Source: Gammaproteobacteria bacterium
GTDB taxonomy: Bacteria; Pseudomonadota; Gammaproteobacteria; Steroidobacterales; Steroidobacteraceae
Assembly: GCA_027451085.1 (NCBI GenBank)
Contig: DAIDKA010000187.1
Span: forward strand, 1 to 11,013
Direction of reading: 5' to 3'
DNA length: 11,013 bases
A program made the position numbers and the translations under genes. Under the pieces are notes generated by a model. The model saw only the letters and a program-made list of their open reading frames with translations, searched no databases and was not told where the DNA came from. Below are positions 1-6,937 of this stretch, piece after piece. How positions within the stretch are numbered: position 1 is the first letter of the stretch; every line of letters starts with the position of its first letter.

Positions 1-20
1 CGACCGCCAGGCGGCTTGAA

Positions 21-2708
21 TTGGGCACCAGCGACACCCTCGAAGACCTCCCGCAGGACGCGCCTGCGCCGCCCGCGTGGCCGCTGCTGGGGCGGCTGCC
101 CGCACTGCTGGCCGCCGGGCAGGGTTCGCGCGAGCTGTACCGTTCGCTGCTGAAGCAGGCAGATGAGGAACTGCGCCAGCGCTTCCTCGACGAGGAACCC
201 GTCGAGTCCCTCGTCCATGCCCGCGCCGCCCTGATCGATGCCGTGCTGAGCCAGGCCTGGCGCGAGCACCTGGGCGGGACCCCCGAATGGGCGCTGGTGG
301 CCGTCGGCGGCTACGGCCGCGGGGAACTGCACCCCTGCTCCGACATCGACATCCTGCTGCTGGTGACACGCCGGCCCGACGAGGCCGGACGCAGCCGGAT
401 CGAGCAGTTGATCACCTTCCTGTGGGACATCGGCCTCGAAGTGGGCCACAGCGTGCGCACCGTGGCCGATTGCGTGCACGAGAGCGCCGCCGACGTCAGC
501 GTCATGACCACGCTGCTGGAAGCGCGGCTGTTGCAGGGTGACGCAGCGCTGCTCGCCGCGATGAACGCGAGCCTGAACCCCCCGGCGGTCTGGCCGGTGC
601 GCGAGTTCTTCGAGGCCAAGCTCAAGGAACAGCAGGAACGGCACCTGAAGGCCAACGACACCGCCAACAACCTGGAACCCAATGTCAAGACCGCCCCCGG
701 CGGCCTGCGTGACATCCAGACCATCGGCTGGGTGGCCAAGCGGCATTTCGGGGCCGAGTCCCTGGACGGGCTCGCGCGCCGGGGTTTCATCAGCGGCAGC
801 GAACTGCGCCGCCTGAAGCAGGCCCAGGCCTTCTTGTGGAAGGTGCGCTGGGCCCTGCACACCATCACCGGGCGGCGCGAGGACCGGCTGCTGTTCGACC
901 ACCAGCTGAAGCTGGCGCAGACCTTCGGCTACGAGGACTCCTCGTATACCCTGGCGGTGGAGCAGCTGATGCAGCGCTACTACCGCACGGTGCGCGACGT
1001 CAGCCTGCTCAATGAACTGCTGCTGCAGCTGTTCCGCGAGGCCATTCTCAGCGACGAGAACACCACCCGCCCGCTGAACGCGCGCTTCCAGGTGCACAAC
1101 GGCTCGCTGGAGGCCCGCCACGACGACCTGTTCGTGCGCAACCCTTCGGCGCTGCTGGAGATGTTCGTGCTGCTGCAGCAGAACCCGGACATCAAGGGTG
1201 TGCGCGCCTCGACCATGCGCGCGGTCGCCCGCAACCTGTGGGTGATCGACGAGGAATTCCGCCAGAACCCGCGCCATCACCGCCTGTTCATGGAAATCCT
1301 GCGCGCCCCGGTGGGCGTGACCCATGAACTGCGCCGCATGAACACCTACGAGGTCCTGGGGCGCTACATCCCGGCCTTCGGGCGCATCGTCGGCCGCATG
1401 CAATACGACCTGTTCCACGCCTACACCGTGGACGCCCACACCCTGTTCGTCGTGTCGAACGTGCGGCGCCTGGCCATCCCCCGCTACGATCACGAGCTAC
1501 CGGAGCTGTCGCGCATCATGCAGCAGCTGCCGAAGCCTGAGATCATCTACCTGGCCGCCCTGTTCCACGACATCGCCAAGGGCCGGGGCGGCGACCACTC
1601 CGAACTCGGCGCCGTCGATGCCGAGGCCTTCTGCCTGGAGCAGGGCCTGTCGCGCTACGACGCGCGCCTGGTCGCCTGGCTGGTCAGGCACCACCTGGAA
1701 CTGTCCGTCACGGCGCAGAAGCAGGACATCACCGATCCCGCGGTGATCAACGCCTTCGCCCGCAAGGTCGGCGACGAAACCCACCTGGACCACCTGTACG
1801 TGCTCACCTGCGCGGACGTGCGCGGCACCAACCCCAAGCTGTGGAACTCCTGGAAGGCCTCGCTGTTCCACGAGTTCCACGACCGCGTGAAGCGGGCCCT
1901 GCGCCGCGGGCTGGAAAGCCCGATCGACCAGGACGAACTGATCCGCGAAACCCAGGACAGCGCGCGCGCGCTGCTGGCCGGGAAGATCGCTCCCGAACAG
2001 ATCAACCAGGCCTGGTCGCGTTTCTCCGCGCCCTATTTCCTGCGCCATACGCCGGAGGAACTCGCCTGGCACACCCGCCTGCTGGCCGAACGCCGGCCGG
2101 ACGCCGGCGACACGCTGGTGGCCATCGATCCGCGCAGCGTCCGCGGCAGCACCGCCGTGCTGACCTTCACCCCCGACCGCCTGCATGGCTTCGCGCGCAC
2201 CACCGCGGTGCTCGACCAGCTGGGGCTCAACATCGTCGACGCACGCATCTCCCCCACCGGCGATGGCTTCATCCTCGGCCTCTACCACGTGCTGGAGGAT
2301 GACGGCGCGACCATCACCGACACCGACCGGCTGGCCGAGATCAGCAACGCGCTGCTGCGCAGCCTGCGGCGCACCGATGCACTGCTGCCCGCGGTGTCGC
2401 GCCGGACACCGCGCCAGGCGCTCATGTTCAGCACCCCCACCCAGGTCAGCGTGAGCATCGACGAGCGCAACCGGCGCTCCGTGGTGGAACTGGTCGCCGG
2501 CGACCGGCCCGGGCTGCTCTGCGACGTCGGCAAGGTGTTCATGCAGCAGAGGGTTCAATTGCGCACGGCAAAGATCATGACCCTGGGCGCCCGCGCCGAG
2601 GACGTCTTCTACATCACCGATGACATGCACCGGCCGCTGGATGAGGCGGCCGCTGCAAGCCTCAAGCAGCGCCTGCTCGAGGCCCTGGAGCAGCGGTCCG
2701 CGGCATGA
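21..2708 (+). CDS. glnD: PII uridylyltransferase / uridylyl-removing enzyme GlnD
   Basis: Bifunctional nitrogen sensor. When nitrogen is scarce it uridylylates the PII proteins (GlnB/GlnK), and when glutamine is high it removes the UMP, thereby steering glutamine synthetase and NtrBC; it acts in the cytoplasm. The 895 residues match the family (E. coli about 890). Seen in order: a nucleotidyltransferase motif GGYGRGELHPCSDID at about residues 96-110, with D108 and D110 as the expected metal ligands; a central GlnD-specific helical region; an HD hydrolase motif HDIAKGRGGDHS starting at H516-D517; and two C-terminal ACT domains at about 712-785 and 818-890, the second with the GDRPGLL signature. 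The start is a TTG with AGGCGG six bases upstream (9-14). The frame stays open to the window edge, so a start further upstream is possible. The stop overlaps the dapC start (ATGA). Identification is very secure; only the N-terminus is uncertain. Confidence 0.96.
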   Translation: MGTSDTLEDLPQDAPAPPAWPLLGRLPALLAAGQGSRELYRSLLKQADEELRQRFLDEEPVESLVHARAALIDAVLSQAWREHLGGTPEWALVAVGGYGRGELHPCSDIDILLLVTRRPDEAGRSRIEQLITFLWDIGLEVGHSVRTVADCVHESAADVSVMTTLLEARLLQGDAALLAAMNASLNPPAVWPVREFFEAKLKEQQERHLKANDTANNLEPNVKTAPGGLRDIQTIGWVAKRHFGAESLDGLARRGFISGSELRRLKQAQAFLWKVRWALHTITGRREDRLLFDHQLKLAQTFGYEDSSYTLAVEQLMQRYYRTVRDVSLLNELLLQLFREAILSDENTTRPLNARFQVHNGSLEARHDDLFVRNPSALLEMFVLLQQNPDIKGVRASTMRAVARNLWVIDEEFRQNPRHHRLFMEILRAPVGVTHELRRMNTYEVLGRYIPAFGRIVGRMQYDLFHAYTVDAHTLFVVSNVRRLAIPRYDHELPELSRIMQQLPKPEIIYLAALFHDIAKGRGGDHSELGAVDAEAFCLEQGLSRYDARLVAWLVRHHLELSVTAQKQDITDPAVINAFARKVGDETHLDHLYVLTCADVRGTNPKLWNSWKASLFHEFHDRVKRALRRGLESPIDQDELIRETQDSARALLAGKIAPEQINQAWSRFSAPYFLRHTPEELAWHTRLLAERRPDAGDTLVAIDPRSVRGSTAVLTFTPDRLHGFARTTAVLDQLGLNIVDARISPTGDGFILGLYHVLEDDGATITDTDRLAEISNALLRSLRRTDALLPAVSRRTPRQALMFSTPTQVSVSIDERNRRSVVELVAGDRPGLLCDVGKVFMQQRVQLRTAKIMTLGARAEDVFYITDDMHRPLDEAAAASLKQRLLEALEQRSAA

Positions 2709-3913
2709 TGAACCCCCGCCTGGCGCAGCTGCACACCTACCCGTTCGAGAAGCTGGCGAAACTCAAGAGCGGAGTCACCCCGCCTCATGACCTGCGGCCG
2801 ATCCCCCTGTCCATCGGCGAACCGCAGCACGCCCCGCCGGCGTTCGTGCTCGACGCCCTGCGCGAGGGCGCGGAGTCCCTCAGCGCCTACCCGGCCACCG
2901 CGGGCAGTCCGCAGCTGCGCGCCTCGATCGCGCGCTGGCTGACGCGCCACTACGACCTGCCCCGGGACAGCGTGGACCCGGCGCGCATGGTGCTGCCCGT
3001 CAACGGCACCCGCGAGGCCATCTTCTCACTGGTGCAGGCGGCGGTGGACCCCGCGCGCAAGCCGCTGGTCGCCTTTCCCAATCCGTTCTATCAGATCTAT
3101 GAAGGCGCGGCGTACCTGGCTGGCGCCGGGCCTTGCTACCTGAACACCACCGCCGCGAACGGCTACGCGCCCGACCTCGAGGCGCTGCCCCGGGACGTGC
3201 TGGAGCGCATCCAGGTGTTGTTCGTGTGCAGCCCCGGCAACCCCACCGGCGCGGTGGCGCCGCGCGACTACCTGGCGCGAGCACTGCGCCTGGCCGACCG
3301 CCATGACTTCATCGTGGCCGCCGACGAATGCTATGCGGAGATCTACCCCGCGCAGGCGCCACCGCCGGCCAGCCTGCTGCAGGCGGCGCTGGACGTGGGC
3401 CACGACCGCTTCCAGCGCTGCATCGTGTTCCACAGCCTGTCCAAGCGCTCCAGCGTTCCCGGCCTGCGCTCGGGCTTCGTGGCCGGCGACCCGGACATCA
3501 TCAAGCCCTACCTGCTGTACCGGACCTACCACGGCTGCGCCATGTCGCCCATGGTGCAGCAGGCCTCCATCGCCGCCTGGGACGACGACGCACATGTCGT
3601 GGAAAACCGCAGGCTATACCAGGAGAAGTTCGACCGCGTCATTCCCATCCTGTCGCAGGTGCTCACCGTCGAGCGCCCCGCGGGGGCCTTCTATCTGTGG
3701 CTGGACGTGGGCGGCGACGATGAGCAATTCACGCGCGAGCTGTTCGGGAACACCAATGTCACGGTGCTACCCGGCAGCTACCTGGCGCGCGCCACCGCCG
3801 ACGGCAATCCCGGCGCCGGCAGGGTGCGCATCTCGCTCACCGCCAGCGTCGCCGACTGCATCGAGGCGGCGCAGCGTATCGCAGGCTTCGTGCGCGCCTG
3901 CGGCAAGGTATGA
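2705..3913 (+). CDS. dapC: Succinyldiaminopimelate aminotransferase DapC
   Basis: PLP-dependent fold-type I (class I/II) aminotransferase. It converts N-succinyl-2-amino-6-ketopimelate to N-succinyl-LL-diaminopimelate using glutamate, in the succinylase branch of lysine and meso-DAP synthesis (cytoplasmic). The 402 residues match the proteobacterial DapC family. Visible motifs are SIGEPQH near residues 38-44, the SPGNPTGAV loop with N179-P180-T181-G182, a DECYAEIY segment, and the Schiff-base lysine K247 in the SLSKRS motif, followed by GLRSGFVAGD. The next gene is dapD, which makes the precursor of its substrate; this supports DapC over a generic aspartate aminotransferase. The start ATG overlaps the glnD stop (ATGA), and a second in-frame ATG follows at once (2708). 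The only Shine-Dalgarno-like sequence (GGAG, 2687-2690) is too distant, so translation is probably coupled to glnD. Substrate assignment rests on family resemblance plus context. Confidence 0.92.
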   Translation: MMNPRLAQLHTYPFEKLAKLKSGVTPPHDLRPIPLSIGEPQHAPPAFVLDALREGAESLSAYPATAGSPQLRASIARWLTRHYDLPRDSVDPARMVLPVNGTREAIFSLVQAAVDPARKPLVAFPNPFYQIYEGAAYLAGAGPCYLNTTAANGYAPDLEALPRDVLERIQVLFVCSPGNPTGAVAPRDYLARALRLADRHDFIVAADECYAEIYPAQAPPPASLLQAALDVGHDRFQRCIVFHSLSKRSSVPGLRSGFVAGDPDIIKPYLLYRTYHGCAMSPMVQQASIAAWDDDAHVVENRRLYQEKFDRVIPILSQVLTVERPAGAFYLWLDVGGDDEQFTRELFGNTNVTVLPGSYLARATADGNPGAGRVRISLTASVADCIEAAQRIAGFVRACGKV

Positions 3914-3927
3914 TCCGCCCCTTATGA
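3910..3927 (+). other. Five-codon mini-ORF bridging dapC stop and dapD start
   Basis: A minimal frame reading Met-Ile-Arg-Pro-Leu-stop. Its ATG overlaps the dapC stop as ATGA at 3910-3913, and its TGA overlaps the dapD start as ATGA at 3924-3927. No good Shine-Dalgarno sequence lies at normal spacing before dapD; the nearest purine run, AAGG at 3905-3908, is about 15 bases upstream. The double overlap could let ribosomes finishing dapC reinitiate twice and reach dapD. The arrangement is directly visible. A function is inference, and chance is quite possible because only 10 bases separate the genes. Confidence 0.3.
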
Positions 3928-4757
3928 GCAACACCACACAGCTGCAAGCCACGATCGAGGCCGCCTTCGAGCGCCGCGCGGACATCACCCCCAGGAACAT
4001 CGACGCAGGCCTTCTCGAGGCCCTCGAAGCCACCATCGGGCTGCTCGATGGCGGCCGGCTGCGGGTGGCGGAACAGCTGGACGGCCGGTGGGTCACCCAT
4101 CAGTGGCTGAAAAAGGCGGTGCTGCTGTACTTCCGCGCGCGCGACAACGAAGTCATCGACGGCGGCGGCACGCAATACTACGACAAGGTGCCCCTCAAGT
4201 ACGCCGCTCACAGCGCGCAGGAGTTCCGCGCGGGCGGCGTGCGCGTGGTGCCGCAGGCTGTCGTGCGCCGCGGCGCCTACATCGCCCCCGGCGCGATCCT
4301 CATGCCGAGCTACGTCAACATCGGCGGCTACGTCGGCGCCGGCACCATGGTGGACACCTGGGTGACCGTCGGCTCGTGCGCACAGATCGGCGCGAACGTG
4401 CACCTGTCCGGCGGCGTCGGCATCGGCGGCGTGCTGGAGCCGCTGCAGGCCAACCCGACCATCATCGAGGACGACTGTTTCATCGGGGCGCGCTCCGAGA
4501 TCGTCGAGGGCGTGGTGGTGGAGGCCGGTTCGGTGATCTCGATGGGAGTGTTCATCGGCCAGAGCACCCGCATCTACGACCGCACCACCGGCGAGGTCCT
4601 GCAGGGCCGGGTGCCGGCCGGGTCGGTGGTGGTTTCCGGCAGCCTGCCGTCCAAGGACGGCAGCCACTCGCTGTACGCCGCCGTCATCGTCAAGAAGGTG
4701 GACGCGCAGACGCGCGCCAAGACCTCCATCAACGAACTGCTGCGCTGCGCCGACTGA
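3924..4757 (+). CDS. dapD: 2,3,4,5-tetrahydropyridine-2,6-dicarboxylate N-succinyltransferase DapD
   Basis: Transfers succinyl from succinyl-CoA to tetrahydrodipicolinate, the committed step of the succinylase lysine/DAP pathway; known family members are cytoplasmic trimers. The 277 residues match E. coli DapD (274). An N-terminal helical domain (about 1-100) is followed by a left-handed beta-helix of imperfect hexapeptide repeats at about 105-215. Conserved family stretches include the VIDGGG segment (78-82), MVDTWVTVGSCAQIG (142-156), HLSGGVGIGGVLEP (160-173) and the C-terminal VSGSLPSKDG (237-246). The ATG at 3924 is chosen because the family N-terminus begins there; the same frame is open further upstream inside dapC but encodes nothing recognisable. 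It lies 10 bases after dapC, in the same operon, and makes the precursor of the DapC substrate. dapE, often a neighbour, is replaced here by a convergent gene. Confidence 0.97.
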   Translation: MSNTTQLQATIEAAFERRADITPRNIDAGLLEALEATIGLLDGGRLRVAEQLDGRWVTHQWLKKAVLLYFRARDNEVIDGGGTQYYDKVPLKYAAHSAQEFRAGGVRVVPQAVVRRGAYIAPGAILMPSYVNIGGYVGAGTMVDTWVTVGSCAQIGANVHLSGGVGIGGVLEPLQANPTIIEDDCFIGARSEIVEGVVVEAGSVISMGVFIGQSTRIYDRTTGEVLQGRVPAGSVVVSGSLPSKDGSHSLYAAVIVKKVDAQTRAKTSINELLRCAD

Positions 4758-4764
4758 GCCGGGC

Positions 4765-4782
4765 AGCGGGCCACCGGCCGCT
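4765..4782 (+). terminator. Possible hairpin between convergent dapD and channel genes
   Basis: The inverted repeat AGC(G)GGCC-ACC-GGCCGCT can form a seven-pair GC-rich stem with a one-base bulge and a three-base loop, eight bases after the dapD stop in the 42-base convergent gap. There is no following T-run on either strand, so it is not a canonical intrinsic terminator. It could act as an mRNA 3'-end stabiliser or a weak bidirectional stop, or be chance pairing in GC-rich DNA. Confidence 0.25.
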
Positions 4783-4799
4783 CACCGCAGGAGCGATGC

Positions 4800-5234
4800 T
4801 CACAGCCGGCCCACTTCGTCCCAGAAGTTGCGCATCGACAGGTACGTGAACGAGGTGGACCAGCCGATGAGGATGAAGCCGTTCAGGCACTCCACGCCGG
4901 CCATCAGCCGCAGGTGCCCGGTGGGGTAGTTGTCCCCGAATCCCAGTGAGGTGAAGGTTTCGGCGGAAAAGTAGAAGACACTGAGCAGGCTGTGGACATG
5001 CGGGCCGGCGATCCGTCCCAGACCCAGCAGGCGCGCGGCCTCATAGCCCATGCCGTAAAGGAAGATCTCCACCAGATGGGCCACGATGGTGCCGAGGACG
5101 ACGTACAGCACCCGGGCGCGGCCATACATGCCCCCCCGCACCCAGCGCGACACCAGGCCCAGCCCTTCATAATGGATCCAGACGGCACCCACGACCGTCG
5201 CCACGGTGAGTATCAAAGCCTCGAACAGCAACAC
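4800..5234 (-). CDS. Small potassium-channel-like membrane protein (ion channel 2-TM type)
   Basis: A 144-residue membrane protein with the pore signature TSLGFGD at residues 95-101. This corresponds to the TVGYGD selectivity filter of potassium channels and of the bacterial two-TM ion-channel family. Hydrophobic segments are at about 3-22, 41-62 and 109-132, with a short pore helix at about 84-96. The core is therefore TM-pore-TM with one extra N-terminal helix. There is no RCK/TrkA-N or cyclic-nucleotide domain, so any gating domain is absent or on a partner. The inner membrane is the inferred location, and potassium or other monovalent cations the inferred substrate. The start is GTG at 5232-5234, supported by GGAGG nine bases upstream. 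The gene is convergent with dapD and divergent from the porin, sharing its regulatory region. The channel family is fairly sure; ion selectivity is not, because Phe replaces the usual Tyr of the filter. Confidence 0.8.
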   Translation of the reverse strand: MLLFEALILTVATVVGAVWIHYEGLGLVSRWVRGGMYGRARVLYVVLGTIVAHLVEIFLYGMGYEAARLLGLGRIAGPHVHSLLSVFYFSAETFTSLGFGDNYPTGHLRLMAGVECLNGFILIGWSTSFTYLSMRNFWDEVGRL

Positions 5235-5243
5235 CGGTCACCG

Positions 5244-5248
5244 CCTCC
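5244..5248 (-). promoter_or_regulatory. Ribosome binding site deciding the GTG start of the channel gene
   Basis: On the minus strand GGAGG precedes the GTG codon (5232-5234) with nine intervening bases. It is one of the clearest Shine-Dalgarno sequences in the window and supports a GTG start that yields a full first membrane helix. Confidence 0.6.
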
Positions 5249-5276
5249 GCACCGGACCGCATCGTCGCGGCCGGCG

Positions 5277-5304
5277 CCAATCATAACCGGCCAATCATAA
5301 CCGG
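5277..5304. repeat. Exact tandem duplication of a 14-bp unit (CCAATCATAACCGG x2)
   Basis: Two contiguous identical copies, at 5277-5290 and 5291-5304, lie between the divergent channel and porin genes. Read on the minus strand each copy contains TATGAT (5280-5285 and 5294-5299), a five-of-six match to a sigma70 -10 box about 45-60 bases before the channel start; no convincing -35 accompanies either. Each copy also contains TAACCG, which recurs at 5334-5339 and 5368-5373 nearer the porin promoter. Possible roles are tandem regulator sites or a duplicated channel promoter element. A simple slippage duplication is also possible. Confidence 0.8.
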
Positions 5305-5331
5305 GGCGGACGGGCCTGCCGCATGGCGCCG

Positions 5332-5348
5332 TGTAACCGTCGTGTTAC
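5332..5348 (+). promoter_or_regulatory. Candidate OmpR-family regulator site upstream of the porin
   Basis: TGTAAC (5332-5337) and TGTTAC (5343-5348) form a direct repeat with an 11-bp period. The same bases also read as the inverted repeat GTAAC-N6-GTTAC. Winged-helix OmpR/PhoB-type regulators typically bind tandem half-sites one helical turn apart just upstream of -35. The site is centred near -55 from the proposed porin start. The 7-mer GTGTTAC (5342-5348) recurs upstream of the response regulator gene at 6886-6892. The repeat is seen; binding by the neighbouring regulator is inferred. Confidence 0.45.
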
Positions 5349-5358
5349 CCGCGCCCGA

Positions 5359-5388
5359 CTGACTCCGTAACCGCAGCCTGCCTACACT
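5359..5388 (+). promoter_or_regulatory. Candidate sigma70 promoter of the porin gene
   Basis: CTGACT (5359-5364, four of six to TTGACA) and TACACT (5383-5388, four of six to TATAAT) are separated by 18 bases. The predicted start near 5395 leaves a leader of about 39 bases, with AGGGGA (5418-5423) as the ribosome binding site ten bases before the ATG. The weak -35 suits activation by a regulator bound at 5332-5348. Confidence 0.4.
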
Positions 5389-5433
5389 GCCGCGCATTCA
5401 CACGGCCCGGACGCGGCAGGGGACGCAAGCACA

Positions 5434-6825
5434 ATGGGTTGCAACCACACGCCATGGAGTCCTGGCGGCCTGCTGCTGGCCGTGGCCACGCTGGCCATGG
5501 CCCCCGCGTTCACGCAGCAGAAGACCGGACCGGGGGTCCCCGAGGATGACAGCCTGACATGGCATGGCATCACGCTCTACGGCGTCGTCGACCTGGGCAT
5601 CCAGTACGACACCCACAGCGCGCCATTCTCCCCCTACCGTCCGGCGGCGAGCGGCAACATCGTGCGTTCGAACGACTACGGGTCGCCGACGGGCCTGACC
5701 CCCAGCAACATGGGACAGTCGCGCGTCGGCCTGGAGGGCAGGCAGCACCTGGTCAGCGACTTCTCCGGCGTGTTCCAGGTCGAGACCTTCTTCAATCCGC
5801 AGTCGGGCGAACTCGCCGACTCGGCGAAATCCCTGGTCGGGAACAACGGCAAGGCCGTGACCGACCAGAACATCGGCGTCGATGGCAGTTCGGCCGGCCA
5901 GGTGTTCCAGACTGCGTTCGTCGGCATCCAGTCAGACCGTTACGGCGCGCTGACCTTCGGTCGCCAGGTGTCGCTGCTGTCCGCAGGCATGATCCAGCAT
6001 GATCCGAACCAGCTGGCAGCGGCGTTCGGCCTGCTGGGTGCGTCCAACCAGTATGCCGGCGGCGGCGGCAACGAGGACAACCGCCTCGACGACACGGTGA
6101 AGTACCTCTACGACTTCGACCACCTGGTGCACGCAGGCATGCTGTACAAATTCGACGGGTCCGCTGGCCAGGGCCGCACTGCCTACCAGGTGAACATCGG
6201 CGGCAACTACGCCGATGCCACGGTCGATGCCTACTATTCCAAGGTCAACGGCTCCGTCTCGGCCGCCGCACTCACCGCCACCCAGGTCTCCGCGCTGTCA
6301 GGATCGGCCTATCCGCAGTCCGACTCGCTCGCCGGCTCCGTGTCGGACAACACGGCATACGCCCTGATGGCCTCGTACGACCTCGATGCGGTGCAGCTCT
6401 TTGCCGGCTATGAGCATGTCAGGTGGGCCAACCCGGGTACGCCGCTGAAGGCAGGGTTCGTGAACCTGGGCGGGTACATCCTGGCCTTTGTCACCAACAC
6501 CGCCTACAGCGACCCGAAGCAGGTCCAGGTGTACTGGGCCGGGGTCCGCCATACCGTCATCCCGGGCCTGGACCTCACAGCGGCCTACTACTATGTGCAC
6601 CAGAACGCCTACGGCACCGGGTCGCAGGCCGGCTGCTCGACCACGGCGCACAGCACCTGCAGCGGCAACACCGTGGACTTTTCCTTCGACGCCGACTACC
6701 GCTGCAACGCGCACTTCGACGCCTATGCGGGCGCCATGTACAGTGGCGTCCGCGGCGGCATGGCCAGCGGCTACCTGTACTCCACCGACATCACCCCCAC
6801 GGTCGGCTTGCGCTACAAGTTCTGA
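5434..6825 (+). CDS. Outer-membrane general porin (Gram-negative porin, Porin_4-like)
   Basis: Predicted trimeric beta-barrel for passive diffusion of small hydrophilic solutes across the outer membrane. The 463-residue product has a hydrophobic signal sequence at about 11-26. The first mature strand carries GITLYGVVDLGIQY (45-58), the hallmark of betaproteobacterial-type porins. Later features are SRVGLEG (96-102), FVGIQSDRYGALTFGRQ (162-178) and the C-terminal strand GLRYKF ending in the Phe needed for barrel assembly. Alternating hydrophobic/polar strands and acidic, Gly-rich loops run throughout. It is longer than the usual 340-400 residues. Oddities are a signal n-region without Lys or Arg, and three Cys in an extracellular-type loop and nearby strand (C401, C409, C424). 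AGGGGA lies ten bases before the ATG. It stands next to an OmpR/EnvZ-like pair, as expected for a regulated porin. Substrate preference cannot be read from the sequence. Confidence 0.88.
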   Translation: MGCNHTPWSPGGLLLAVATLAMAPAFTQQKTGPGVPEDDSLTWHGITLYGVVDLGIQYDTHSAPFSPYRPAASGNIVRSNDYGSPTGLTPSNMGQSRVGLEGRQHLVSDFSGVFQVETFFNPQSGELADSAKSLVGNNGKAVTDQNIGVDGSSAGQVFQTAFVGIQSDRYGALTFGRQVSLLSAGMIQHDPNQLAAAFGLLGASNQYAGGGGNEDNRLDDTVKYLYDFDHLVHAGMLYKFDGSAGQGRTAYQVNIGGNYADATVDAYYSKVNGSVSAAALTATQVSALSGSAYPQSDSLAGSVSDNTAYALMASYDLDAVQLFAGYEHVRWANPGTPLKAGFVNLGGYILAFVTNTAYSDPKQVQVYWAGVRHTVIPGLDLTAAYYYVHQNAYGTGSQAGCSTTAHSTCSGNTVDFSFDADYRCNAHFDAYAGAMYSGVRGGMASGYLYSTDITPTVGLRYKF

Positions 6826-6835
6826 GCCCGGGTTC

Positions 6836-6878
6836 CAGGGCCGTTCCGGCATGACGCACGAGACCCCGCAGGGCCCTG
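6836..6878 (+). terminator. Inverted repeat after the porin, weak terminator candidate
   Basis: CAGGGCC (6836-6842) can pair with GGCCCTG (6872-6878) across a 29-base loop, starting ten bases after the porin stop. An interrupted T-rich stretch (TTGCTTTGTGTT) follows. The right arm sits inside the perfect 10-bp palindrome CAGGGCCCTG (6869-6878), so alternative pairings exist. The long loop makes this a weak terminator. The T-rich part also overlaps the proposed regulator site of the next gene. Confidence 0.2.
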
Positions 6879-6892
6879 TTGCTTTGTGTTAC
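6877..6892 (+). promoter_or_regulatory. Candidate OmpR-family regulator site upstream of the response regulator gene
   Basis: TGTTGC (6877-6882) and TGTTAC (6887-6892) form a direct repeat with a 10-bp period, centred near -53 from the proposed start at the ATG. GTGTTAC here is identical to the copy upstream of the porin. The second half-site also lies in a small dyad, TTTGT-GTT-ACAAA (6883-6895). Autoregulation is a common habit of OmpR-family regulators and is the simplest reading; it remains inference. Confidence 0.4.
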
Positions 6893-6900
6893 AAAATCTC

Positions 6901-6931
6901 TTGCCGCGACCGGCCGGTTCTGCACTATAAA
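6901..6931 (+). promoter_or_regulatory. Candidate promoter of the response regulator gene
   Basis: TTGCCG (6901-6906) and TATAAA (6926-6931) could serve as -35 and -10, with a long 19-base spacer. The -10 ends six bases before the ATG at 6938. Transcription would therefore begin at or next to the start codon, giving a leaderless or nearly leaderless message. Consistently, no Shine-Dalgarno sequence precedes this ATG. Confidence 0.4.
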
Positions 6932-6937
6932 GACGCA

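Noticed and set aside
1497..2630. A 377-codon open frame on the minus strand inside glnD
   Set aside because: Antisense shadow of the GlnD HD and ACT domains; it has no recognisable motif and a composition typical of GC-rich noncoding frames.
3303..3923. Upstream extension of the dapD frame into dapC
   Set aside because: The translated extension is Pro/Ser/Arg/Ala-rich and unlike any DapD, while dapC in the other frame has all its catalytic motifs. DapD homology begins at 3924.
4791..4801. GAGC-GAT-GCTC dyad at the end of the channel gene
   Set aside because: A four-base stem without a T-run is too weak to call.
5277..5304. Possible CRISPR-like repeat
   Set aside because: Only two 14-bp units with no spacers and no cas genes; it is a simple tandem duplication.
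6488..6937. Upstream extension of the response-regulator frame, including an ATG at 6851
   Set aside because: It overlaps the end of the porin and the promoter-like sequence, and the added residues are not receiver-like.
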